A stretch of DNA of 64,000 nt from NCBI GenBank assembly GCA_963772375.1, contig CAVYXG010000001.1:1674001-1738000 (forward strand), in the 5' to 3' direction. This document shows positions 1-8,530 of the stretch, in pieces. Position 1 is the first letter of the stretch. Each line of letters opens with the position of its first letter. The position numbers and the translations under genes are program-made. Source of the stretch: DATBHM01 sp963772375 (GTDB taxonomy: Bacteria; Actinomycetota; UBA4738; JACQTL01). Under the pieces are notes generated by a model. The model saw only the letters and a list, made by a program, of their open reading frames with translations, was not told the DNA's origin and ran no database searches.

Positions 1-194
1 CCGATCCTCTCGAACGAATCCAGACCGACCTCGCCCGGGAATTCACCGACGTCGACCGGAGGACGCTCGCCACCGTCGCCAGGGAAGCGTTGGCCCGCTA
101 CGACGGCGCGAAGATCAAGGACTTCGCTCCGGTCCTCGCGTGGCGCGACGCACGCGACCGCCTGCGACAGCGTCAGGCGCCGGCCGCCGGCTGA
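1..194 (+). CDS. Three-helix bundle (DUF3562-like) protein, C-terminal part
   Basis: The 5' end lies outside the window. The frame starting at base 3 reads DPLERIQTDLAREF and continues through a short helical domain with the motif ARYDGAKIKDF before TGA at 192-194. This matches the small three-helix bundle dimerization domain (DUF3562-like) found singly or at the ends of larger proteins in actinobacteria and proteobacteria. About 63 residues are visible, nearly the whole usual domain, so either a small stand-alone protein or the tail of a longer one is possible. Its function is not known. The next gene on the plus strand is OsmC; a convergent hemerythrin gene lies between. Confidence 0.7.
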   Translation, partial: DPLERIQTDLAREFTDVDRRTLATVAREALARYDGAKIKDFAPVLAWRDARDRLRQRQAPAAG

Positions 195-341
195 CTCGGC
201 CCAATACCGTCCCGAGCGCCTCGCCGGGGCGCAATTCGCACCGCTCGAACCGCCGGAGAACGCCCGATCACCCATCGTACCGATGATCGCCGGCCGAACT
301 GGGCTTCCTGAGGCCACCGGCAGGTGCGTCCGCCGTGGGGA

Positions 342-842
342 CTACTCGTACAGCTCGGTGAGCTCCGCTGCGGAGCGCTCGACCCCTTCGAACCGACGCG
401 CCCGTTCCTCGGCTGTCATGCCCTCGAGGACGGCGCCGAACACCTCCTCCGCCTGGGCGAAGTGCCCGACGAGCAGCGCGTGGATCCCGTACAGCACTCG
501 CCGGAGCTCGTTCTGGATGTCGTGGTCCTCGCCGGCCTTCAGGCGGGCGTGAACGGATTCCAGTTCGTCGGTCAGCCGGCCGAGTTGGACATGGCACTGG
601 TTCATCGCGAGCGACGTCTCCGACCCGTTGGTGGCCTCGCGTACTGCTGGGAACATCAGCCGTCCCTCGGCCACGGCATGAGGAAGGAGGCGGTGGGCGA
701 GGAAGCCGTGGATCTCGTCGGTTCGCGAGATCAGGGATTCCCTCGGAACACTGCCGACCGAGTCGGCGACCGAGCGAACGGATTCCAGCCACGGCAGGAA
801 CTGCTCGTGCTCCTCCCGCACCGTCTGCGCGCTCAAACTCAT
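342..842 (-). CDS. Hemerythrin-like HHE-domain protein
   Basis: A 166-residue all-helical protein with the ligand pattern of hemerythrin/HHE proteins: H12 in an EEHEQF helix, H55 and E59 in LLPHAVAEGR, H84 in QCHVQL and H127/E132 in GHFAQAEEVF. Such proteins bind a non-heme di-iron centre and sense or store O2, NO or peroxide in the cytoplasm. ATG at 842 is preferred over GTG at 845 because AGGAGG lies five bases upstream of the ATG. It is transcribed divergently from osmC across a 323-bp region, suggesting shared stress control. The fold is clear; whether iron is bound is inferred from the ligands. Confidence 0.8.
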   Translation of the reverse strand: MSLSAQTVREEHEQFLPWLESVRSVADSVGSVPRESLISRTDEIHGFLAHRLLPHAVAEGRLMFPAVREATNGSETSLAMNQCHVQLGRLTDELESVHARLKAGEDHDIQNELRRVLYGIHALLVGHFAQAEEVFGAVLEGMTAEERARRFEGVERSAAELTELYE

Positions 843-1165
843 CACAGCCTCCTCGCCAACGGGGATCCCGGCACCGCCACGCTAGCCTCGGCGCCTTCTC
901 GGCCACACCGTCCATCGGCCCGGGACGAGCGGGGCCAATGCCGCCGCCCGTGCGACCAGGGCCCCACGTCCCGTGCTCAGGCCGGGACCGGCGCAAGCGG
1001 AGCCGCGCGAGGTCGATGCCCGAACTGCCGGATCGGCGACGGTGATCACCGGCGAGCACCGGATTTCGGGCGGCCGGAGGAAGGCCCGAGGGCCTCGGGC
1101 CCAACGACTGGTGCCCCACACCGGTCCAGTTGGACCATTGATTCAGAAGGACGAAGGAGGACGAG
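843..1165. other. Divergent intergenic region, hemerythrin/osmC
   Basis: About 320 bases without a convincing gene, separating two divergent start codons. It must hold the promoters of both. GGGCCCCACGTCCC at 959-972 fits, on the minus strand, the pattern GGGAC-N4-GGCCC, resembling the core of DosR/DevR boxes and the same pattern seen at 8295 and 10126. A good ribosome site (AAGGAGG) precedes osmC. No other structure stands out. Confidence 0.45.
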
Positions 1166-1579
1166 ATGACGACGATCACGACTGCATACCGCGGAGACAT
1201 GAACTTCGAGACTGTCCTGGGGACGCACCGACTCCTGGTGGACGTGCCCGCATCCATGGGCGGACACGACCGCGCGCCAACTCCACCCGAGCTCTTCGTT
1301 GCGTCGCTCGGCTCGTGCGTCGCCGCCTTCGTGGCCTCCTACTGCGAGCGGACCGGGCTCGATGACAGCGACCTATCGGTGGACGCGAGCTACGAGAAGG
1401 TCGAGAACCCCACGCGCCTGGTGAATCTCAAGGTCACGATCAAGCTCCCAAACGCCGAATGCGGTGATCGGGTGGCAGCTATCCAGCGGGTCGCGGAGCA
1501 CTGTCCGGTTCACGAGACGGTCGCATCGTTCTCGGGGGTCACCTTCGAGATCCTGGACCGTGGCCGCCTGGCCGCCTAG
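1166..1579 (+). CDS. OsmC/Ohr family protein
   Basis: A 137-residue OsmC-family protein. These are thiol peroxidases that reduce organic hydroperoxides in the cytoplasm. The two family cysteines are present: C51 in SLGSCVAAF and C113 in EHCPVHET. The segment PTPPELFVASLGSC is the usual helix carrying the peroxidatic cysteine. Length fits the family. ATG at 1166 follows AAGGAGGACGAG. The stretch after the gene to 1663 carries nothing recognisable. Whether it is osmC, ohr or the YhfA-like branch cannot be decided by eye. Confidence 0.9.
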   Translation: MTTITTAYRGDMNFETVLGTHRLLVDVPASMGGHDRAPTPPELFVASLGSCVAAFVASYCERTGLDDSDLSVDASYEKVENPTRLVNLKVTIKLPNAECGDRVAAIQRVAEHCPVHETVASFSGVTFEILDRGRLAA

Positions 1580-1663
1580 GCTGCCGGCGCCACGGCGCGG
1601 CGTTCGGGGACGAGGTCGTGACGGCGTCTTCGCGTCCGGCCCAAACATCCGTTCCTCAGCTCC

Positions 1664-2026
1664 TCAGGCGCTCCCGAGCACGATGCCGAGCACGATCATG
1701 CACACCACCCCGAGGGCCACCGCGACGAACCGCCAGTCGCGGGCATAGGCCCACCCCGCGGCGAGCAGCAGCGCCCGGAGCACCGGCGTCACGGTGAGGA
1801 TGACCAAGCCGAGCGCCATGAGGCCGCTCGGGTGCACTCCGGTGACGAGGCGCCAGATCTCGCCCGGCCGAACGGGGTGCGCCCGGAGCCGGCTCCGCCC
1901 GATCGCGAGGCCGAGGCCGGCCGCCATGACGACGCACGCGACGAGGACGCCGGTGCGAAGGACCGTCGCCACGATCCGCCGCTCGAGGCCCGGATGCGGG
2001 CTCGTCGGGCGGTTCGGCTCAGACAT
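1664..2026 (-). CDS. DUF1634 membrane protein, TSUP partner
   Basis: A 120-residue protein with three hydrophobic segments (roughly residues 20-40, 63-82 and 95-117), matching DUF1634. This family is nearly always encoded next to TSUP (TauE/SafE) permeases and is presumed to be an accessory membrane subunit. ATG at 2026 (MSEPNRP) overlaps the permease stop by eight bases (ATGTCTGA), so translation is probably coupled. An upstream extension of the frame is inside the permease gene and unlikely. Substrate is unknown. Confidence 0.85.
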   Translation of the reverse strand: MSEPNRPTSPHPGLERRIVATVLRTGVLVACVVMAAGLGLAIGRSRLRAHPVRPGEIWRLVTGVHPSGLMALGLVILTVTPVLRALLLAAGWAYARDWRFVAVALGVVCMIVLGIVLGSA

Positions 2027-2876
2027 GCCACACCCCCGCGGCCGTGAGCGCCATCTGGACGGCGATGACGAGCAGGACGACGCCGAACGCACGGGCCAGC
2101 ACCGTGGAGCGAACCCGTCCCGCCAGCCTCGTCCCGAGCACAGCGCCCACGGTCACGCCGAGCGCCACCGGCGCCGCCACGAGCGGCTCGAGGAGGCCCC
2201 GCCCGAAGTAGATGACGAGGCTCGCGGCCGCGGTGACGCCGATCATCATGTTGCTGGTGGCTGCCGCAACCCGCAGCGGAACGCCCATCGCCAGCGACAT
2301 GACCGGCACCTTGAGGAACCCGCCGCCCACGCCGAGGAGCCCGCTCACGTTCCCGGCGACGAACGACGCCCCCAGCCCGAGCGGCAGGCGTCGCACCGCG
2401 TAGCCACCACGTTCCCCGGTCGATTCGTCGGTCGTGTACCCACCGAGACGGCCGATGTCCTCGCCGCCGACCCGGCCGGTCCTCGGAGCGTCGGCCCGGG
2501 TGCGCAGGCCGCGTCGCAGCATCACGACGGCGGTGAACGCGGCGAAGGCCGAGAACACCCAGAGCACGGCGTCCTGCGACACGAGCGCGGCCGTCAGGCC
2601 GCCGGCGATGGCGCCGGACGTGGTCGCGAGCTCCAGCGTCATGCCGAGCCTCATGTTCGCCAGGCCCCGCGCCACGTAGACACTGCTCGCCGTCGACGAC
2701 GTCCCGACCACGGCAGCGAGGCTCGCCGCCACGGCGACCTGGGCCGGCTCTCGGAAGCCGAGCACCAGCACCGGAACCACGAAGATGCCGCCGCCGAGTC
2801 CGAGCGACGCGCCGAACGCCCCCGCGATCACGCCAGTCGCCGCCAGCAGCACCAGCTGGGGGACGTCGAGCGTCAC
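2019..2876 (-). CDS. TSUP (TauE/SafE) family permease
   Basis: A 285-residue integral membrane protein with the duplicated TSUP signature: GLGGGIFVVPVL near residue 26 and GVGGGFLKVPVM near residue 182, each starting one half of the repeat. TSUP proteins move anions such as sulfite, sulfonates or thiosulfate across the inner membrane. A polar loop of about 40 residues (RTGRVGGEDIGRLGGY) links the halves. It sits three bases after the response regulator stop and overlaps the DUF1634 gene, so it may be the distal part of the pst-phoU transcript. Substrate cannot be read from sequence. Confidence 0.88.
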   Translation of the reverse strand: MTLDVPQLVLLAATGVIAGAFGASLGLGGGIFVVPVLVLGFREPAQVAVAASLAAVVGTSSTASSVYVARGLANMRLGMTLELATTSGAIAGGLTAALVSQDAVLWVFSAFAAFTAVVMLRRGLRTRADAPRTGRVGGEDIGRLGGYTTDESTGERGGYAVRRLPLGLGASFVAGNVSGLLGVGGGFLKVPVMSLAMGVPLRVAAATSNMMIGVTAAASLVIYFGRGLLEPLVAAPVALGVTVGAVLGTRLAGRVRSTVLARAFGVVLLVIAVQMALTAAGVWHV

Positions 2877-2879
2877 GGT

Positions 2880-3617
2880 TCAGTCGACGAACCGGTACCC
2901 GAGGCCCCGCACAGTCACCAGGTGCCGCGGATGGTGGGGGTCGATCTCGATCTTCTGCCGCAGCCGCTTCACGTGGACGTCGAGCGTCCTCGTGTCGCCG
3001 TAGTAGTCCGCGCCCCACACGTCCTCGATCAGGAAGTCCCGCGTCAGCAGGCGCCCCTTGGCCAGCAGGAACGCCTCCAGCAGCTCGAACTCCTTCGGGG
3101 GCAGGGTGACGAGCCCGCCCGAGACGCGGACCTCATGCCGCGGCACGTCCAAGACCACCGGGCCGCCGCTCAGCAGCTCCACCTCGCCGTCGCCGGTGCC
3201 CATCCCCGCACGCCGCAGCTGCGCACGCACCCGCGAGACCAGCTCGCGCATCGAGAACGGCTTGGTCACGTAGTCGTCCGCGCCCAGCTCGAGCCCGGCC
3301 ACCTTGTCCGACTCCGCACCCTTCGCCGTGAGGATCACGATGGGCACGGTCGACTCGGCCCGGATGATTCGGCACACGTCGAGGCCGGAGAGCGACGGCA
3401 GCATGAGGTCGAGCAGGACCAGCGAGGGCCGGTCCGACCGGAACCGCTCGATGGCGACCGTGCCGTCCGGGGCGACGGTCGGACGGAACCCCTCGCGTTC
3501 CAGCGTGTACTCGATGCTCTCGGCGAGCGACGGCTCGTCCTCGACGATCAGGACGCGGGCGCCGACGGGCGTTGCCGGTTCACTCGTCGTCGTCGTGCGA
3601 GGCGTCGGTGAACTCAC
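2880..3617 (-). CDS. OmpR/PhoB-type response regulator (RegX3/PhoP-like)
   Basis: A 245-residue two-domain regulator. Receiver domain at residues about 20-135: acidic pocket VEDE, phosphoacceptor D70 in LLDLMLP, T97 in LTAKGAES and K119 in DDYVTKPF. The C-terminal winged helix ends in LVTVRGLGYRFVD. Start is GTG at 3617, overlapping phoU by 38 bases, with GGAGA upstream; no later start is available. Its place at the end of pst-phoU argues for a phosphate regulator equivalent to RegX3 or PhoP. No kinase is adjacent; the nearest is at 17491. Targets are inferred from context. Confidence 0.9.
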   Translation of the reverse strand: MSSPTPRTTTTSEPATPVGARVLIVEDEPSLAESIEYTLEREGFRPTVAPDGTVAIERFRSDRPSLVLLDLMLPSLSGLDVCRIIRAESTVPIVILTAKGAESDKVAGLELGADDYVTKPFSMRELVSRVRAQLRRAGMGTGDGEVELLSGGPVVLDVPRHEVRVSGGLVTLPPKEFELLEAFLLAKGRLLTRDFLIEDVWGADYYGDTRTLDVHVKRLRQKIEIDPHHPRHLVTVRGLGYRFVD

Positions 3618-4266
3618 GGAACTCTCCGGTCAGCAGGAATCCCACCTGTTCGCCGATGTCGACGGCGTTGTCCCCGACGCGCTCGAGGTGCCTCGCGACG
3701 ACGTTCATCCGGATGCCCCACTCCAGCCCGGCGGGGTCGCCCCCGGCGAGCGTGAGCACCTGGCGGTACATGTTCCGGTTGATGACGTCGACCGGGTCAT
3801 CCATGGCCGGCAGGCCGAGGCACTCGTCGAGATCGCGGCGCGACAGGGCGTCCATGGCCACGCGGACCATCTTCGTCACGATGTCACCCATCTCCTGGAG
3901 GTGGGTGAGGATCTGTTCGTCTGCGGGCAGGTCGGTGGTGGCGACGGCCATCTTCGCCACGTTCACGGCCTGGTCGCCGATGCGCTCGAGGTGCAGGTTG
4001 ATGTGCAGGATGGCCGAGACCAGCCTGAGGTCCGACGCCACCGGCGTCTGCAGTGCGAGCACGCCGAGGATCCGGTCCTCGATGTCGAGGTAGCGCCGGT
4101 CGATCTCGTCGTCCCGTTCGACGACCCGCCGGGCGAGCTCCACGTCGCGGTGGACGAGCGCCTCGACGGCGGCGCCCACGGCCGCGGCGGCGTCCTCGCC
4201 CTCGGCGAGCAGCTCGTGCTCGAGGTCGGCGAGCTCCTGGTGGAAGCGGTGCCTGGTCTCCTGCAT
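3580..4266 (-). CDS. phoU: Phosphate signalling regulator PhoU
   Basis: A 228-residue helical protein with two PhoU repeats. Each carries the metal-binding pattern: first HLERIGDQAVNVAK near residue 80, then HLERVGDNAVDIGE near residue 195. PhoU links Pst transporter activity to the kinase that controls the phosphate response and prevents toxic uptake. ATG at 4266 shares one base with the pstB stop (TGATG), so translation is coupled. The C-terminus ends in acidic SHDDDE, overlapped by the regulator gene. Confidence 0.95.
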   Translation of the reverse strand: MQETRHRFHQELADLEHELLAEGEDAAAAVGAAVEALVHRDVELARRVVERDDEIDRRYLDIEDRILGVLALQTPVASDLRLVSAILHINLHLERIGDQAVNVAKMAVATTDLPADEQILTHLQEMGDIVTKMVRVAMDALSRRDLDECLGLPAMDDPVDVINRNMYRQVLTLAGGDPAGLEWGIRMNVVARHLERVGDNAVDIGEQVGFLLTGEFREFTDASHDDDE

Positions 4267-5018
4267 CAGCCGAACCGTCCCGTCACATAGTCCTCCGTCC
4301 GCTGGTCCGACGGCGACGTGAAGATCTGGTCGGTCGGCCCGAGCTCCACGACCTCGCCGTTCAGCATGAACATGGTCCACTTCGACACCCGCGCGGCCTG
4401 CTGCATGTTGTGGGTCACGATGATCACCGTGTAGTCGGTCCGGAGGTCCTCGATGAGCTCCTCGATCCGCAGCGTCGACGCGGGGTCGAGCGCCGAGGCC
4501 GGCTCGTCCATCAGCAGGACGTCGGGCTCCACGGCGAGGGCCCGCGCGATGCACAGACGCTGCTGCTGGCCGCCGGACAGCCGCGCGCCGGGGTCGCCCA
4601 GGCGGTCCTTGACCTCCTCCCACAGGCCCGCGCCCCGCAGGGCTCGCTCGCCCCGCTCTTTGAGTTCGGACTTGTCCCGGCGGCCGAGGAGGCGCAGGCC
4701 GGCGGTCGCGTTGTCCATCACGCTCATCGTGGGGAACGGGTTGGGCCGCTGGAACACCATCCCGATGCGCCGGCGCACCTCAGCCGGGTCCGCATCGGAG
4801 GCGTAGATGTCGTTGCCGTCGAACAGGACCTTGCCCTCGACGCGGGCTCCCCGGATCTCCTCGTGCATGCGGTTCAGGGTGCGGATGAACGTCGACTTCC
4901 CGCATCCGGACGGCCCGATGATGGCGGTGACCGCGTTCGCCTCCGCGCTCATGTTCACGTTGATCAAGGCCTGGTTCGTGCCGAACCAGGCGTTGAGGTC
5001 GGACACCTCGATGCTCAT
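4266..5018 (-). CDS. pstB: Phosphate ABC transporter ATPase PstB
   Basis: A 250-residue ABC ATPase driving phosphate import. Walker A is GPSGCGKST (35-43), the Q-loop is MVFQRPNPFP, the signature is LSGGQQQR (147-154), Walker B is VLLMDEPASALD (167-178) and the switch histidine is in VTHNMQQA. FQRPNPFP and THNMQQAARVS are characteristic of PstB. ATG at 5018 overlaps the pstA stop as TGATG. It is intact and of usual length. Confidence 0.97.
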   Translation of the reverse strand: MSIEVSDLNAWFGTNQALINVNMSAEANAVTAIIGPSGCGKSTFIRTLNRMHEEIRGARVEGKVLFDGNDIYASDADPAEVRRRIGMVFQRPNPFPTMSVMDNATAGLRLLGRRDKSELKERGERALRGAGLWEEVKDRLGDPGARLSGGQQQRLCIARALAVEPDVLLMDEPASALDPASTLRIEELIEDLRTDYTVIIVTHNMQQAARVSKWTMFMLNGEVVELGPTDQIFTSPSDQRTEDYVTGRFG

Positions 5019-5902
5019 CAGCGGGTCCTTCGCTGCTGCCTGATCGAGATCAGTCGTGCGGTGATCGATAGCGCAAGCACCCCCACCAAGAGCATAAGCG
5101 CCCCTCCCCAGGCCAGCGCGTGCAGCTGCTCGACGGGCGAGCCCGCGTAGCTGTAGATCCGGAGCGGCACGGCGTCCGTCGGCTGCGTGATGTTGTAGTT
5201 GATGAAGTCGTTCCCGAGCGCCGTCAGCAGGATGGGCGCGGTCTCCCCGAGGCCGCGGGCCACGGCCAGCATGATCGCCGTGAAGATGCCGGCGCCGGCG
5301 GTGGGCAGGACGATCCGGAGGATGGTCTTCCATCGCGGGACGCCGAGCGCGAGCGAGCCCTCGCGGAGCTCCTGCGGGACCAGCTGGAGGATCTCCTCGG
5401 TGGCCCTCGAGATGATCGGCCACATGATGACCGCGAGCGACAGCGCGCCGGCCACTGCCGAGAACGATCCGGTCGCCACCACGAAGATCGACCAGATGAA
5501 CGCGCCGGCCACGATCGAGGGGACGGACAGCAGGATCTCGGCGGTGAACCGGATCCCGCTCGCGAGGCGCCCCTTGCCGTACTCGGACAGGTAGACGGCC
5601 GACAGCAGCCCGATCGGAACGGAGAACAGGATCGCCATCCCGATCATCAGCCCCGACCCGATGAACGCCTGCGCGATCCCGCCGCCCGGCTCGCCGGGGA
5701 TGGCCGGTTCCTTCGTGAAGAACGCGACGTTGATCGCGGACCAGCCCTTCACGATCACGAAGCTCGCGATGAACAGCAGCGGCAGCAGCGCCAGGCCGCC
5801 GGCCGTCCACATCACGACGGTGAACACCTGGTCCTTCCGCCGGCGTGAAGCCGACAGGCCGATGTTGCGAGGCAGTGTCCGGATGCCGAGCGCGCTGCTC
5901 AT
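5018..5902 (-). CDS. pstA: Phosphate ABC transporter permease PstA
   Basis: A 294-residue permease with about six membrane spans and a cytoplasmic EAA-like loop (ELREGSLALGVPRWKTILRIVLP) that docks PstB. It forms the membrane channel with PstC. The segment SVPSIVAGAFIW and the loop GLGETAPILLTALG are typical of PstA. ATG at 5902 overlaps the pstC stop as TGATG; stop and start of all three transporter genes are fused this way. No defect seen. Confidence 0.95.
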   Translation of the reverse strand: MSSALGIRTLPRNIGLSASRRRKDQVFTVVMWTAGGLALLPLLFIASFVIVKGWSAINVAFFTKEPAIPGEPGGGIAQAFIGSGLMIGMAILFSVPIGLLSAVYLSEYGKGRLASGIRFTAEILLSVPSIVAGAFIWSIFVVATGSFSAVAGALSLAVIMWPIISRATEEILQLVPQELREGSLALGVPRWKTILRIVLPTAGAGIFTAIMLAVARGLGETAPILLTALGNDFINYNITQPTDAVPLRIYSYAGSPVEQLHALAWGGALMLLVGVLALSITARLISIRQQRRTR

Positions 5903-6921
5903 CAGGCCTCCCCCAACGCGATGCCGGTCCCGGCGAGCTCGTTGCTCTGACCGAGCTTCTCGGCGGTCCGGCGGACCAGGACCCGCGACAGAACTGCCAT
6001 CAGCAGCGCGATGACCATTAGGACGATGGCGAGCGCGAGCAGCGAGGACTTGTGCAGCCCGGCACTCGACGCCTCGCGGAACTCGTTGGCGATGACCGCC
6101 GGGATCGTGTAGCCGGACGAGAACAGGCTCGCGTGGATGCCGAGGCCGTTGCCGATCAGCATGGCCACCGCGATCGTCTCGCCGAGGGCCCGACCGAGCC
6201 CGAGGGTCGTGGCGCCGACGATGCCGCTCCGCGCCGCCGGGAGGACGGCCATCCGCATCGTCTCCCATCGCGTGGCGCCGAGCGCCAGCGCCGCCTCGCG
6301 CAGCTCACGGGGGACGACGGCCACCACCTCGCGGCTCACCGCCGTGATGATGGGCAGGATCATGACCGCGAGGATCACGCCGGCCGCGAAGATGTTCCCG
6401 CTGGCTGCCGGGTGCTGGAACAGCAGCCCGATCCCAGGGATCTTCCCGATGGTCTTGTCGAGGAACGGCTCGACCACACGGTCGATCCACGGGAGCATCA
6501 CGAACAGCCCCCACAGCCCGTACACGATGCTCGGGATCGCCGCGAGCAGGTCGACGAACACGGCGAGGACGTTGCGGACGCCGCCCGACGCGGTCTCGTT
6601 CAGCAGGAGGGCGAGCATGATCGCGACCGGCACCGCGAGGAGCAGCGCCAGGACGGAGGTGACCACCGTCCCGAAGATGAACGGCAGCGCCCCGAAGTTG
6701 TCGGTCACCGGGTTCCAGTGGGTTCCCGTGAAGAACTTGAACCCGAGGTTGGCGAAGACCTTGCTCCCCCCGTCGGCCAGCACGACGACCATGACGACCA
6801 GCAGGGCGACCAGGCCCAGCCCGATGACCAGCGTGGTTCGGCGGAAGACGAGATCGGCGAATCGGGAACGCCCCCCGAAGGGCGTTCCCGATTCCACCGA
6901 CCCCTTGGCTCGGACGGCCAT
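5902..6921 (-). CDS. pstC: Phosphate ABC transporter permease PstC
   Basis: A 339-residue permease. The first membrane span is near residues 30-50, followed by a periplasmic-type loop (FFTGTHWNPVTDNFGALPF) typical of PstC, then about five more spans and the EAA loop PRELREAALALGATRWETM. It pairs with PstA. ATG at 6921 lies 27 bases after the pstS stop. The start of the signal-like N-terminus is charged (MAVRAKGS). The gene is intact, in contrast to pstS just upstream. Confidence 0.95.
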   Translation of the reverse strand: MAVRAKGSVESGTPFGGRSRFADLVFRRTTLVIGLGLVALLVVMVVVLADGGSKVFANLGFKFFTGTHWNPVTDNFGALPFIFGTVVTSVLALLLAVPVAIMLALLLNETASGGVRNVLAVFVDLLAAIPSIVYGLWGLFVMLPWIDRVVEPFLDKTIGKIPGIGLLFQHPAASGNIFAAGVILAVMILPIITAVSREVVAVVPRELREAALALGATRWETMRMAVLPAARSGIVGATTLGLGRALGETIAVAMLIGNGLGIHASLFSSGYTIPAVIANEFREASSAGLHKSSLLALAIVLMVIALLMAVLSRVLVRRTAEKLGQSNELAGTGIALGEA

Positions 6922-6948
6922 GCGCTCGGCTCCTCCGCCCCGATCCGG

Positions 6949-8092
6949 CTAGGAGCTGGACCCGCCCTTGACCGTCGACGACGGCGCGAGCGTCTTGCCA
7001 TTGAATTGCAGCTTGCCCATCTGCGCCAGGTCATCCGACGCGACGGTGTCGGGCAGCGGCGCGTAGTTCAGGGCCTGGACCTTGGTCTGCCCGTCGGTGA
7101 ACGCCCAGTACAGGAAGTCCACCAGCGTCTGGGCCTTGTCCTTGCCGAGCGGCGTCAGGTCCTGGTCGATCAGCAGATAGGTCGTGGATGCGATCGGGTA
7201 GGCCCCGGCTGCGTCCGAGTCGAGGACGTTGGTCGTCGCGGTGATGGGCAGCTTCAGGCCCCCGCCGGCGGCGCTGATGGAGTCGACCGAGGGCGTCAGG
7301 TAGTCCGACGCAGTTCTTGCCCTTGACCTCGGCGACCCCGAGCTTCGTGGTCACCGCGTACTGGTATTCGACGTACCCGATCCCACCCTCGGTCTGGCTG
7401 AGGATCGCGGCGACGCCATCGTTGCCCTCGCCGCCGTTGCCGACCGGCCACTCGACGGCCTTGTCGGCGCCGACCTGCGACTTCCACTCGGGCGACTCGA
7501 GCGAGAGCCAGCTCGTGAACACGAACGAGGTCCCGGACTCGTCCGAGCGGTGTGCCACCGTGATCGGCGTGTCCGGAAGCTGCACGCCAGAGTTCAGGTT
7601 GGCGATCCGGGATCGTTCCAGTTCTTGACCTTGCCCAGGAAGATGTCCGCCACCGTGGGGCCGTCCAGCTTGATGCGGGTCGGTGACGTCGGGGAGGTTG
7701 TAGGCGACCGCCACGCCGCCCAGCACCGTGGGGAACATCCAGGATCTTGCGGCCGTTGAACGCCTGCACTCGTCGGGTCCTGCAGCGGGGCGTCGGAGGC
7801 GCCGAAGTCGACGGTCTTCTTCTGGAGCTGCTCGATCCCGCCGCCCGAGCCGATCGCCTGGTAGTTGATCTTCGCGCCGGACTCGACGCTGCTGGAACTC
7901 CTTGAACCAGCGCCTCGTACACGGGGTCGGGGAACGTCGCCCCGGCGCCGGTCATCGAGGTGCCCTCGAATGACCCGCCGGCACCGCTGGTGCTGCCCCC
8001 ACCGCCGTTGTCGTTGCCGCCGCATGCCGCGGCCACCAGCGCGAGCGCCAGCGGGCGCCGCCGACCGCGGGCGAGATGCGCCTGGTGCGCAT
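6949..8092 (-). pseudogene. pstS: Phosphate-binding protein PstS, frame broken about eight times
   Basis: All parts of a PstS lipoprotein are present but in different frames. Start ATG at 8092 follows AAGGAGG; then come a lipobox-like ALVAAACGGND, TGAGATFPDPVYEAL, INYQAIGSGGGIEQL, the phosphate-site region DFGASDAPL, PTVLGGVAVAYNLP, IKLDGPTVADIFLGKVKNW, DESGTSFVFTSWL and a C-terminus ending in GSSS at 6949. Frame changes fall near 8057, 7904, 7888, 7771, 7738, 7676, 7611 and 7310, mostly apparent single-base insertions. Between them the codons are normal and no in-frame stop interrupts the right frame, unlike an old pseudogene. Local sequence error or very recent damage are both possible. Identity as PstS is secure. 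Confidence 0.9.
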
Positions 8093-8162
8093 GAGCGTCC
8101 TCCTTCTCGTCGACATCCGTCCGGGAGGCTAGGAGCGGGACATGGCCACCCTGCGTGGCCAC

Positions 8163-8202
8163 GTGAACGCGGCCGTGAACACACGCATGGCCGGCGGCGA
8201 AC
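8163..8202 (-). promoter_or_regulatory. Candidate PHO box upstream of pstS
   Basis: On the minus strand two GTTCAC units (complement of GTGAAC at 8163-8168 and 8175-8180) lie 12 bases apart, and a weaker GTTCGC follows at 8197-8202, 22 bases further. Direct repeats of GTTCACC-like units at about 11-base spacing are the known operator of actinobacterial PhoP. The block is 70-110 bases upstream of pstS. Just downstream is a hairpin (TGGCCAC 8143-8149 with GTGGCCA 8155-8161) in the leader. Inferred from pattern only. Confidence 0.5.
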
Positions 8203-8530
8203 ACGTGTGACAGGAATCTGTACGAGCGCGCAGCGGCGAGCGTGTGCCCAGCAGGCTTGGTCGGTCGCCAGCCCTTCGCCGGGAGGGGCCTGCGGGGACA
8301 TCAGGCCCCTCCCGGGGAGACCGCCGGAGCGGCTCGCTCGGGCTTTGGGGAGGGTGGCAACCGTTCCGGTCGCTTCCCCGGGTGGTCGCGACGCCGCACA
8401 CCCTATCCCTGGATGTGAACGCCCCGACCCCGCAACGTGGCCGCGCGATGAACCTTTGGGGCTCCTGGCCGGACCGTTTCAAAGGCGGTCTCAACTCCCT
8501 CCGTCTGGACCCCGGCCACTGATGCATCCC
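8203..8530. other. Intergenic region between pstS and the second TSUP gene
   Basis: About 330 bases without a convincing gene. It contains the perfect inverted repeat at 8281-8313, which includes one copy of the 21-bp motif also found before arsR. A 24-codon plus-strand frame from ATG 8449 (MNLWGSWPDRF) has no recognisable ribosome site or homolog that I know and is not called. Confidence 0.4.
8281..8313. repeat. 12-bp perfect inverted repeat containing a GGGAC-N4-GGCCC motif
   Basis: GGGAGGGGCCTG at 8281-8292 is the exact complement of CAGGCCCCTCCC at 8302-8313, with a nine-base loop. There is no T-run, so it may be a terminator-like hairpin or a protein site. The right half is part of a 21-base sequence at 8295-8315 that recurs at 10126-10146 with a single mismatch. 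The core resembles the DosR/DevR box. Confidence 0.6.

Noticed and set aside
1794..3611. Long plus-strand frame opposite the TSUP and regulator genes
   Set aside because: Arg/His/Asp-rich without structure; the minus strand carries the real genes.
8244..8522. Possible small gene in the pstS-TSUP gap
   Set aside because: No ribosome site or family; sequence is Arg/Pro/Gly-rich as expected by chance.
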